Below, piece by piece: positions 10,463 through 19,560 of a stretch of 33,055 nucleotides of DNA. Under the pieces are notes generated by a model. That model saw only the letters and a list, made by a program, of their open reading frames with translations. It was not told where the DNA came from and made no database searches. Position numbers and translations under genes: made by a program. The DNA is from Pyrenochaeta sp. MPI-SDFR-AT-0127 (taxonomy: Eukaryota > Ascomycota > Dothideomycetes > Pleosporales > Cucurbitariaceae), in the NCBI GenBank assembly GCA_020747015.1, contig JAGTJM010000132.1:1-33055 (forward strand). The letters run 5' to 3'. Position 1 is the first letter of the stretch. Each line of letters opens with the position of its first letter.

Positions 10463-11595
10463 TCATCCGAGCATCAGCCGCCATCCTTTTGAAATCATCA
10501 AGTCAAGCCAGCTGAACACTTCCCCCTGGTCCCTTCTGCTCCACAATTCTTCGAGCAGTTCCAGTGCCTTGATGTTGGCCGGCAGACGATTGAGCGAATA
10601 CATAGCCTTGAAGCGCTCTCTTACTTGGTCCCGCTCCTCCTCGTCCCTGCTCGATAGTTCCGAGGCAGCAGAAAGAAGCGGGCCAGCGTGGTTGTTTGTG
10701 TAGTTGCTGCTTGCGGGTGTGTTGAGCAGACTGTTTACTGCGTGCAGGGCGTGCATGCGAATGAGAGCGCTGCGCTCATGTGGCGTCATGGCAGAGGATT
10801 CAGGCTGTATGCTTACATGGTCTTCGAGGGGGCGATTGCCACAAATGCGATAGAGATTGATAAGACCGTAGTCTCTGTACGCTGCATCGAGTGCTGTGAG
10901 CTCTTCGTCGTCGCCCATGGAGGGCACTTGAAGGAGTTCTTCCTCCAGGGCGGATTCCAGCGCCGGATCCCGACAACCCGTATCGACAATGGTTCGACAG
11001 TATCGGTTTAGGGTGCCCAGGAGATAGCATATCTCTAGTGAGTTGCCAGTGACGGCATGGTACTTTCCACTCGCGCTCTTGACCGCGGCATAAATTTCGG
11101 GCGTGTTTAGAGGCTCCTGCTCGTTTGGATCTACAAGATAGGCCGTATTCATGTCCCAAAAAATAAAGGCATCTAGGATAAAATCGTTAAAGTCGTCTCT
11201 GATTTGCCCAGTGTCATTGGAGACGATGTCGTCCAGAATTGCTCTGGCGCCGAATAGGTGTTGCTTCCCAAAGTCGACACAGTCTTCGCTGATCCAGCCA
11301 CTCAGAAGACCAAGCATGTAGACGGAGAGACGCGGTAATGGGTCGATCCTTGAAGCTAGTAATTTCTTGCCGCATCGAGGATATCGCCTTGGTCTGCTCG
11401 TCCAAACATGTTGCTGATGGGCGGAAGAAGGATTCGTGAGCCGCACCCACGCTTTGCAGGACATGCAGCAGTGCACATGAATCCGCGAGATGGGCCAGGA
11501 CAGCAAAGGACATGGGGTTGATGTCCGGGTTGAGCGTCATGATGCGACTGCTTTCTTCACACCAATACTGGAGCAGGCGCTTATTCGCCTACTAT
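10463..11595 (-). pseudogene. Truncated second Zn2Cys6-family regulator
   Basis: The C-terminal domain matches the regulator at 1949-3445. One frame carries LLQYWCEESSRIMTLNPD...LLHVLQSVGAAHESFF...MRQEIT. The next frame continues DPLPRLSVYMLGLLSGW...FIFWDMNTAYL...SLNRLPANIKALELLEELW to the stop at 10463. The two frames are joined by a one-base frameshift near 11345-11365. Upstream of a TAG just before 11595 there is no zinc cluster. The DNA-binding half is therefore missing, and a MITE-like element lies directly upstream. An upstream exon cannot be ruled out, but I see no zinc-cluster cysteine pattern in any frame up to 11942. Confidence 0.7.
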
Positions 11596-11633
11596 GGTAG
11601 GCAATTATACCCCGCATTCTAGCGTATAGTCGC

Positions 11634-11857
11634 TAGCGAATGCGGCTTCAGCCCTGCAAAAAGCTGCAACACCGTTTCACGCCGATCTGCTAGCAAGTGC
11701 GCTTAGCCCCACCTTCCGTACGTGGTTAAGCGCTAACCGTCCGCATTAACCGAACGATATCATTGGTCAGTGATCAACAATACCTGGGCCAGACCCATGT
11801 TTGGCTGATCGGCTCCTGTTGGTGTTGCTGTCTGCAAAGGTGAAGCCGCATTCGCTA
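11634..11857. mobile_element. MITE-like element with TA target duplication
   Basis: A 15-bp perfect terminal inverted repeat (GCGAATGCGGCTTCA at 11636-11650 and its complement at 11841-11855) continues as an imperfect inverted repeat for about 20 bp more. TA dinucleotides flank both ends (11634-11635 and 11856-11857), as for Tc1/mariner-type elements. The inside (220 bp) has no coding potential but has a hairpin (GCGCTTAGCCCCAC at 11699-11712 against GTGGTTAAGCGC at 11722-11733). A second, partial inverted copy of the terminus lies just outside, at 11612-11624. Confidence 0.6.
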
Positions 11858-11942
11858 AGCAGTGCAACGTAAAAGCAGCGGTTGGTTGACGAAGCGTATC
11901 CCAAAGTGCTATCTTCCAACGTCGTGATTCCGTAAAAGGTGC

Positions 11943-13590
11943 TCACGCCGCCGCCGGCAATGCTATACGCTTGTTTCCCGTAAAGCTAAACATAGGAAGC
12001 GGTACTGGGATGGGAACATTGACCCCAACCTGGCCCGCCTCAACCTTCTTCTGAAAGTACGAAGCAGAGCTACCGGAGTTAGTAAAGACGGATGCGCCGT
12101 TGCCGTACTCATTCTTGTTGATGAGCGTAATGGCGTCATCGAGAGTTGCCGCGTCGACGACGACCAACACGGGCCCAAACATCTCCTGCTTGTAGCATTT
12201 CATGTGTGTCTTGGCGCCGGTGATGACGGTAGGTCCAACCCAGTTGCCGTTCTCGAAGCCCTTGGGCTTGTAACCTCTGCCATCGAGAACGATTGTGGCC
12301 CCTTCTTCCTCGGCGCTGGTAATGAGGTGCTCAATTCTGGCCTTGCTCCCGGGAGATATGACAGGGCCAAGATCTGCACCCTTTTCAAAACCACCGTTGA
12401 TGTTTAGTGCTTTGGCGCAGTCGACAATATCGGAAATCCAGGGTTGAGTTTCGGGTACCGTCACCAGCGTGCTCAGAGCCACGCAGCGTTGGCCTGCCGC
12501 ACCGAATGCCGCACCAGCAATGGCATCAATAGCATGATTCTTGTTGCAGTCAGGAAGCAAAACAGCATGATTCTTGGCCCCAAGATTTGCCTGCACCCGC
12601 TTTCCATTGGCGGAGCCTCGAGTGTAAATATATTCGCCCGTTTGTGTCCCACCTACGAAGCTAATGGCTTTGATACGCGGCTCACGGAGAATAAAGTCTA
12701 CAGCTTTTTTGGTCCCATGTATGATATTGATGACGCCGTCAGGGAAGCCAGCTTCTTTGGCGATCTCAGCAAGAAGCATAGTAGCTCCTCAGTCTCGTTC
12801 GGAAGGCTTGATAACCAAGGTGTTGCCCGTGATGGTGGCGAGGGGGATGCTCCAAAGAGGGATCATGGCGGGAAAGTCTTGACGCGATTAGCACGGTCGT
12901 TTACACACGCAAAGTTTCTTACTGAAAGGGCAAATTGCTGCGGTGACACCAAGTGGCTCGCGATATTACCGTGTCTCCATGTCCTTTGCAACCTCCAACA
13001 CTTCGCCGGTCAACTGGGTTGTAATGCCACAAGTTGTTTTGACGACTTGGAGACCGCGCAGCACATCTCCTCTTGCGTCCGCGACTGTCTTGCCCTGTTC
13101 AAGGGTGATATTGGCTGCCAAACGATCCCAATGTTCCTTGATCAGACCGAAAAAACGAAACATGATCTGCTGCCGACGGAGAAGGATCGTTTCCCGCCAT
13201 CCAGCAAATGCGGCTTCGGCGCGCTGTCAACCGCAGCACGCAGCTCAGCATCAGTGCTGAGCGGAACTCGTGTAACAAGATGCCCTGTGACAGGATCTTT
13301 GAGATCGATCTTCTCGGAGGCCTTAGAAAGAACTAATTTGTTGTCAATAAAATTGCGCGTGTCCTCTGGCTTCGTAATCTTTGCGTGGGAAGCCAGGATT
13401 GGGGCTCTAGGGAGCGAATAAGAGCGCGACCTGGCCACCAAGGACACTGTAAACTGCGACAACAAAGGAGCCCCATCACCAAAGCGGTCTTTTGAGCAGC
13501 GCAAGCCATGTTCGATTGACGATATATGAGTGGGATCACTTTGTTCGAAGAATGACACTGCGAGATTTATAGTACAACTGTCCGGGCTCA
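11943..13590 (-). pseudogene. Methylmalonate-semialdehyde dehydrogenase pseudogene
   Basis: Mitochondrial CoA-acylating dehydrogenase of valine, pyrimidine and beta-alanine breakdown. Family blocks in order: FIDNKLVLSKASEKIDL, EAAFAGWRETILLRRQQ, ITLEQGKTVADARGDV, PFNFPAMIPLW (across a 45-nt intron, 12922-12878), AISFVGGTQTGEYI, AAFGAAGQRCVALST with the catalytic Cys, EMFGPVLVVV and NVPIPVPLPMFSFTGNK. Lesions: a frameshift near 13215-13222, an in-frame TAA at 12966-12968 (METR*YREPLG), an in-frame TGA at 12789-12791 (SERD*GATM), and loss of about 35 C-terminal residues after TGNK, replaced by eight unrelated residues and a stop at 11943. The 5' end is uncertain; it probably lies near 13590 and carried a mitochondrial presequence. 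Confidence 0.85.
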
Positions 13591-13956
13591 TTTCTTCAAT
13601 TCTAACAAGGATTAAATTACCGCTCCCAGGGCGAAAGTGCGCCAAATACAACTCTTCACCACACAATTCCTACCATTATCGTTATTGAGGACTGTAATAT
13701 TTCCTAATCAGGCGATATCCCGGGAGTCGTGCGCCAGGGCTGCGACTGCGGGACGAAGCATGGCGCCAGCTGTATCGGAATCTGGCCTAATCTGGCAAGA
13801 TGACCATGCGCAAGGTGACTATCAGAGACGCTTGTATACACCAGCTTGGCCGCCCTATCTTCCTTACCCGTCAGCTTTGAAAAGGCACTCCGAAGCCAAA
13901 AGCGTATGTTCTACTCAGCTCCAGCGCAGTCTCAATATCACACTTGTCTTTCAGCC
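13591..13956. other. Divergent region between dehydrogenase and aminotransferase pseudogenes
   Basis: About 370 nt separate the two divergently transcribed mitochondrial-type enzyme genes, which suggests they once shared a bidirectional promoter. I see no recognisable protein in the open frames here. The exact 5' ends of both genes are uncertain. Confidence 0.4.
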
Positions 13957-15599
13957 ATGGCCACATGGGATTCTCAGCGCGCACGCACAACGCGTGTCAT
14001 TACCTTTGATACCTTTGACTACTCTTCCCTATCTAGTTTGCTGCGACGTCAGAGATTTGCGACAAGCTCTGCAGTACGACAGTAAAATGCAGTTCAGCGT
14101 CCCAATGTCAAGGCCGATACCCCTGGGCCCGTTGCAAAATCGTATGTCATTGAGCTCGACAGGGTGTTTGATGTGCGGAGTCTGAACATGGTCGTGGACT
14201 ATGTAAAGAGCTCGGGCAATTAGTAAGTTTTGTGCAGCTGCAAATCGTGTGTGTACATGTTGACGAACATAGTATTGTCGGTGCGGACGGAAATTTGTTG
14301 CTGGACTGGTAAGTGTGCCTTGGTCATTATTGTCTACCACTCACGGTATCTGCAGTTTTGCACAAATTGCGTCAATACCACTTGGTTACAATAACCCACA
14401 CCTCATAGAAGCCGCCAAGTCTCCAGAAACCATTCAGGCTCTCGTGAATCGACCTGCGCTGGGCAACTTCCTGGAAGAGAATGGCTCGACATCCTTCGCG
14501 AGGGCCTTCTCAAGGCTGCGCCTGCTGGCATGAGCCAGATATTTACTGGAATGAGTGGTTCTGATGCGAATGAAGCCGCATACAAAGCCGCCTGCATGTG
14601 GAAAGCCCAATCTGCTCGTGGTGGTGCAGAAGTTCCTTTTTCAGACGAAGAGATATCCTCTGCCATGGCGAACAGGGCGCCTGGTTCTCCAAACTATTCA
14701 GTGCTCTCTTCCAAGGGCGGATTCCATGGCCGCCTGTTTGGAAGTCTTTCCACCACCAGTAGCAAACCTATCCACAAGATCGATATTCCAGCATTTGATT
14801 GGCCTGCTGCACCGTTCCCTAGGCTTCAGTATCCTCTAGAGGCTCACGAGGGGGAAAATTCTAGGGAGGAGGCTGGGTGCCTCGAAGAAACGGAGCAGCT
14901 TATCAAGACCTTTCACAACCCAGTCGCAGCCGTGGTTGTAGAACCTATTCAATCTGAAGGCGGAGACAATCACGCGTCTGCATCTTACTTCCAAAGACTC
15001 AGAGACATCACGCTCCGAAACAATTTCATCTTCATTGTCGACGAGGTCCAGACGGGCGTGGGTGTTACCGGAAAATTTTGGGCTCACGAACACTGGAACT
15101 CAATCACACCTCCCGACATTGTCTAAAAAGGCGCAAGCCGCCGGATACTACTACCGCGATGCTGCTCTTCGCCCAAATCTCCCTTACCGCCAGTTTAACA
15201 CTTGGATGGGTGATCCCGCTCGTGCCATTCTCTTCCGCGCCATTCTCGAGGAAACCGAGTGGAAGAATCTTGTGCAAAGGACGGCTGAAGTCGGTCGCTA
15301 CCTCTACTCAGGCTTGGAGAAGCTGTCCGAGAAGTATCCAGGAGAAATTAAAACCCTCCGTGGAAAGAACAGGGGAACTTTTCTCGCATTTGACAGCTCG
15401 AGACGAGACGCGGTCGTTGCGGCGGCGAAGAAAAAGGGTGTGCTTATAGGTGCTAGCGACCAGAATGCGGTCCAACTACGGCCCATGTTGATTTTTGAAG
15501 AGAAGCATGGTAAGTTCTGAACTCGATTAATTGTTAATTTACTGATGTGTGGAAGCGGATATTCTTCTCTCAACACTCGAGGAAGTGTTCAAGTCATAG
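13957..15599 (+). pseudogene. 4-aminobutyrate/beta-alanine aminotransferase pseudogene (class III)
   Basis: PLP enzyme that moves the amino group of GABA or beta-alanine to 2-oxoglutarate, probably mitochondrial because the N-terminus reads LLRRQRFATSSAVRQ. Exons: 13957-14222, 14273-14308, 14356-15509 and 15556-15599. Family blocks include FAQIASIPLGYNNPHL, MSGSDANEAAYKAA, GGFHGRLFGSLSTTSSKP, PVAAVVVEPIQSEGGDNH, IVDEVQTGVGVTGKFWAHE, YRQFNTWMGDPARA, LRGKNRGTFLAFD and QLRPMLIFEEKH. Lesions: an in-frame TAA at 14083-14085 right after the presequence, a one-base loss near 14480, and an 8-bp loss near 15120 that removes the residues just before the PLP-binding SKK motif. Splice sites remain intact, so decay looks recent. 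Confidence 0.87.
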
Positions 15600-16311
15600 C
15601 GCGACGTACGCAACCAACATACTCGGCTTTGTGCTGTCGGATCAAAACTCTCCTTCGAGTCAAGTTGGCTTTGAGCAAGTAACATCAGGTCACTATCGTC
15701 GAGTAGGGCTGGAATTAAGTGTATACGCCGAACAATACTGAGAGGGTTTAAAATCTTGTCATCTTCTTCACAGTTTACGCTCGTCTTGAACAATATGAAT
15801 ATGACAAATATCTATACAAGAAACATTTATTAAGAGATTAGTGTTCTTCGCGCCATAGCTTGTACAATTACTCTGATCATCTTGCTGTAGTAAGCGCTTG
15901 CTTGCGCAATACAGGGAGTTTAATTGTCGACGAAAGCAGTGCACCAAAGCGATAACTAAACTCAAGAAAGGTAGGGTTATTGGGAATCTTCGGGTTCCAG
16001 TACAGTATGTTTCTTCCGTAAACAGGTTTCTCGAATATACCTCTTACATGTCGTTTGAAGGTGCAGTGGCAAAGAATTTACAATTGCCCTTAGTTGCCCC
16101 GTACTGCAGTAGCCAGCGGCCGGGAACAGGTAGCGATATCGCAGGTACGGAGCACCAGGCAGGTTGAGCAGCATCGGCATAGTTTGTTCACTGTAAAAAT
16201 GACTAGCTAGCCACTAGAGCTCAAGTCCGATTTGGTCCATGCATCTTGCGGCGCAATTGATCGCCGTTCCCCGCGTGGTGTCCGGGATTGACCCACCTAC
16301 TCAGTGTGGTC
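15600..16311. other. Intergenic, left shoulder of the transposon block
   Basis: About 700 nt of mixed composition between the aminotransferase stop and the repeat border. The open frames on both strands are short and resemble nothing known. I see no RNA gene or repeat. Confidence 0.45.
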
Positions 16312-16450
16312 ATCAATCAAGTTAATCAAGCGAACTACTCCAGCTTGACTTGACTTAGTTGGCGCGACGTTAACAGTGAATTAACTTAATTAACTTGCTA
16401 AATAAGTGAGATTAATTTAATTAATTAACTTAATTAGCTATACTTTAAAA
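16312..16450. repeat. Left CAAGTTAAT-rich border of the repeat block
   Basis: Degenerate copies of TCAAGTTAAT and AATTAACTTG in both orientations. The 15-mer ATCAATCAAGTTAAT at 16312-16326 recurs in direct orientation at 25373-25387 on the other side of the block. CTTAGTTGGCGCGAC at 16354-16368 resembles the complement of AGTGCGCTAACTAAG at 25352-25366 and may be a worn terminal inverted repeat. Confidence 0.5.
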
Positions 16451-16494
16451 AATAGAATATAGCACTACATCTATAAGTTTAACGTTGCTTAGGG

Positions 16495-16856
16495 GTTTAA
16501 GTAGCTTACTAAGTTTACTCACCTAGGAGTTTACCCACCTAGGAGTTTAAGCTTATCGCTTACCTAGGAGTTTAAGCTTATCACTTACCTAGGAGTTTAC
16601 TCCTTACCTAGGAGTTTAAGCTTATCGCCTACCTAGGAGTTTACCTACCTAGGAGTTTACCTACCTAGGAGTTTACCTACCTAGGAGTTTACCTATCTAG
16701 GGGTTTAAGCAGCTCGCTTACCTAGGAGTTTACCTATCTAGGAGTTTAAGCTTATTACCTACCTAGGAGTTTAAGCTTATCGCTTACCTAGGAGTTTAAG
16801 TAGCTCGCTTACCTAGGAGTTTACTCCTTACCTAGGAGTTTAGTTTAGCGGAGTAG
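16495..16856. repeat. CCTAGGAGTTTA minisatellite array, forward arm
   Basis: About 16 copies of CCTAGGAGTTTA spaced at either about 13 bp (ending CCTA) or about 25 bp (with an AGCTTATCGCTTA insert). Each core contains the palindrome CCTAGG. The same unit occurs in the opposite orientation at 18376-18620 and 25268-25340, so the arrays form two inverted arms. Confidence 0.85.
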
Positions 16857-17179
16857 TATAGCCTTTATAGTATATCTAATATAGTATTATTATTAATTAT
16901 TTACTTTTATATCTTAGTATAGTAATAGGTAGGTAGATATAGTTACTTACCCTTATATAATTATTATAACTATTAAAAATAAATTACTATATTTAATTCT
17001 TATTTTTTTAAGTCCCGCTATAACCTTAGGCCTATAGCCCTACCTAGTATTCTCTAGGTAACCTAGCTTTAGTTAGGTTAAGCTATAGGTATTATATTAT
17101 ATAGCTATAGGTATAGCATAGAGCTATAGTTAATATATTATATAGTAAAACTATTATAATACCTTCCTAGTAGCGTAAG

Positions 17180-17339
17180 CTATCCTCTATACCCGCCGCT
17201 ACTACTAAATACTATAGTAGTAGTAGTAAAAATAACTCCTTACTACTACCGCCGCTACTACTACTACCCTCGCTACCTAGTAGTAGTAATAGTAATAATA
17301 ATAGTAGTAGGCCGCTACCCCTACTACTACTACTACTAC

Positions 17340-17375
<36 letters not shown>

Positions 17376-17378
17376 GCT
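17180..17378. repeat. Trinucleotide microsatellites (TAG/TAC/AAT)
   Basis: Runs of TAG, TAC/CTA and AAT triplets follow each other, the longest being an uninterrupted AAT run of about 45 bp near 17338-17378. They may be RIP-altered remains of a simpler repeat, or of a codon repeat in the adjoining decayed frame. Confidence 0.75.
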
Positions 17379-17479
17379 AGCGCTATTTATCCTTAGGGAT
17401 AATCTTTAAGATATTCCTATATTATTAGAGGATATACCTATAGATAAAACTATAGTTATTAATAATAGTACCCCTAAGG

Positions 17480-18335
17480 GGGAGAATACTAAGAAGGAGG
17501 AGGAGAAGAAAGAGAAGAAGGAGGAGAAAGAAGAGAGAGGAGCTATAATAGGTAGGAGTCCTATAAATAACCCCCTAGTTACTTCTAGCTCCTTTTCTTA
17601 GGTATAAGTAATTATATCCTATAACTATTATAAAGATATTATTAATAAGTAGTAGTACTATAGCTAAGGCCGCCCTAGTCTTTAATCTAGCTCCTACTAT
17701 ATAGGAGTAGATAGAAGATATCTACTATAATAGGTATAACCTAGCTATTTATTAGCCGCTTTATTTCCTAGGTTAGTAGTATAACCTATCTATTCTCTAT
17801 AGTACTATAGAGCCTACTATTAGTAGTCCTTACTAGAGAGTACTTAATACTCTCTAGCTAATTATAGAGACTTCTTAGGGCGTATAAAAGCCTAATAATA
17901 ATAAGTATATCTATTATAAGAAGTATAGATATAAGTACTAGGTACTTATAGCTCTAGTAATAAATATAGTTAAGCTTATAACTACTATATATACTTACTA
18001 CTATACTAGCCCTTATAGGTATATATATAGTACGCGTAGTAAGGTTAAGGACTAATTATTATACTCTATATAACTTAGGATAGCCTATATATACTTATTA
18101 GTCTAAGAATATAGTAGTAGAAGTATAAGCCTTTATAGTATTTAGTTTAACCTTACCCTAGTTAGTTATAAGTACTATATAGAAAAGTATACTAGGTATT
18201 ATAAGATAAGTATAGAAGCTATTATAGTAAGTATATCTACTATAGATATAGATTACTTATAGGGTACTAGAAGGTCTATTTATTTATTAGAATTTAAGTT
18301 TTTTAAGCCTACTCTACTCTTACTATAACTAATAT
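17480..18335 (+). pseudogene. Decayed plus-strand reading frame inside the outer repeat
   Basis: An acidic/basic stretch of Glu and Lys codons (17485-17560) is followed, in another frame from about 17663 to 18330, by over 200 codons in which the only interruptions are TAA and TAG, the codons RIP makes from CAA, CAG and TGG. That pattern suggests an old protein-coding region. I do not recognise the family, and RIP makes similarity judgement unreliable. It sits between the two inverted minisatellite arms, so it may have been carried by the outer element. Confidence 0.35.
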
Positions 18336-18375
18336 AACTTATAATATATATATATAATATAGACTCCTTAATAAG

Positions 18376-18620
18376 TAGTAAACTCTAGTATAGGTAATAT
18401 TAAATTACTAGTTATATAACTACTATATAAGTAATATTAAACTCCTAGGTAGGTAATATTAAACTTATAGGTAAGTAAACTTAGTAAGCTACTTAAACTC
18501 CTAGGTAGGTAAACTCTTAGGTAGGTAAACTCCTAGATACTTAAACTCCTAGATAGGCGATATACTTAAACTCCTAGGTAGGTAATATACTTAAACTCCT
18601 ATATAAGTAAACTTAGTAAG
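18376..18620. repeat. Minisatellite array, reverse arm, left of the LTR element
   Basis: Units of TTAAACTCCTAGGTAGGTAA, the reverse complement of the array at 16495-16856, many altered by RIP. The array is cut by the LTR retrotransposon at 18620/18621 and resumes at 25268. Confidence 0.82.
18616..18620. repeat. Target-site duplication, left (GTAAG)
   Basis: GTAAG directly precedes the left LTR and is repeated directly after the right LTR at 25268-25272. Joining the two flanks restores a normal array unit (AGTAAGCTACTTAAACTCC), which also occurs uninterrupted near 18480. Confidence 0.85.
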
Positions 18621-19030
18621 TATTAAAAGGTAGAGTGTCCTTAGTAGAGTAGCTATAATATAAAGTAGCTAGTGTCACTAAGGAGCCTTTCTTAGTAAGC
18701 TTCTAGTTAGAGTAAGTAGAGATAGATAAGGATAGTTAAAGTAGTTCTAAGTACTAAATAGTAGTATTTAATAATAACTTAAGGTTAATTATAATATTCT
18801 ATAGGGGTATATTATTCTTATCTATATATATAATACGCTTATTATACTTACCGCGCGCGTAGCGAGTACTTATTACACTTATCGCGCTTATAGTGAGCGC
18901 TTATCCTTAGCCTAGCGAGTAGTTACGTACCTAGGGCCTCACCTTATATTAGCGCCTATAGTAATACTTATAGTTAGCCTAGAGTATCCCTATTAGACGT
19001 ATTCTTACTCTTAAAATAAGGATTATAATA
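18621..19030 (-). repeat. 3' LTR of the retrotransposon, fully RIP-mutated
   Basis: This 410-bp repeat pairs with 24862-25267. On the minus strand it begins TATTATAATCC where the partner has TGTTACGATCC, and ends with TA where CA is canonical. Differences in the last 200 bp are transitions in the C-to-T or G-to-A direction relative to the partner, apart from one single-base indel. Confidence 0.87.
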
Positions 19031-19046
19031 CTATCCCCTTCCTTCC
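19031..19046 (-). other. Polypurine tract next to the 3' LTR
   Basis: On the minus strand GGAAGGAAGGGGATAG abuts the 3' LTR. A polypurine tract here primes plus-strand DNA synthesis in LTR retrotransposons, which fixes the element on the minus strand in agreement with pol. Confidence 0.65.
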
Positions 19047-19129
19047 TAAGATCTATTCTAGATTACGTAGTTTATTACTAGTTAGTTTATAGTATATAGT
19101 ATCCTGCGTTTAGGCACTATATAAGATAA

Positions 19130-19560
19130 AATATCTTCTAATTCTTAAATTTATAGCCTTTATCTTTATAATAAAATCCTTTATATAAATACTATTACTA
19201 AAGTCGCCTATAATAAGTATTTCCTAACTAGTACTATTTATTATATTATACTAGAATTAAAATTAAAGTATACTAAATATACTTATCTAGGTAAGCTATA
19301 TATTAATATATTATAGGCTTCCCTAGATAAAACTTATAAGGAATATTAAAAGAAAGTAAATAAGGATAAGAAGTTATTAGTAGAGGTTATTTCTTAATTA
19401 CTTTAGAATAAGAAGATTCTTAAGTAAGCTAAGGAATAGGCGTATAAAAAGACCTTATATTTAGCGTTAGAGATATAAGATAATAGGGAGTTAGAGTTCG
19501 CTAAGGAGGCTTTATATCCTACTACTAATATATTAGTTAGTTTCTCTCTAATACTATAGT
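19130..19560 (+). pseudogene. Decayed antisense reading frame between pol and the 3' LTR
   Basis: On the strand opposite to pol, about 140 codons run in one frame with interruptions only by TAA/TAG. They include Lys/Glu-rich stretches (for example ELEFAKEALYPTTN and YKKTLYLALE). It could be an accessory antisense gene of the element or a captured fragment. No family is recognised. Confidence 0.35.

Noticed and set aside
12444..13421. Long plus-strand frame (325 codons) across the semialdehyde dehydrogenase
   Set aside because: It is the antisense shadow of a recognisable dehydrogenase and has no family resemblance of its own.
16495..16856. Regularly spaced repeats resembling a CRISPR array
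   Set aside because: The spacers are themselves repeats or only about 1-14 nt long, the genome is fungal, and the array occurs inverted on the other side; this is a minisatellite.
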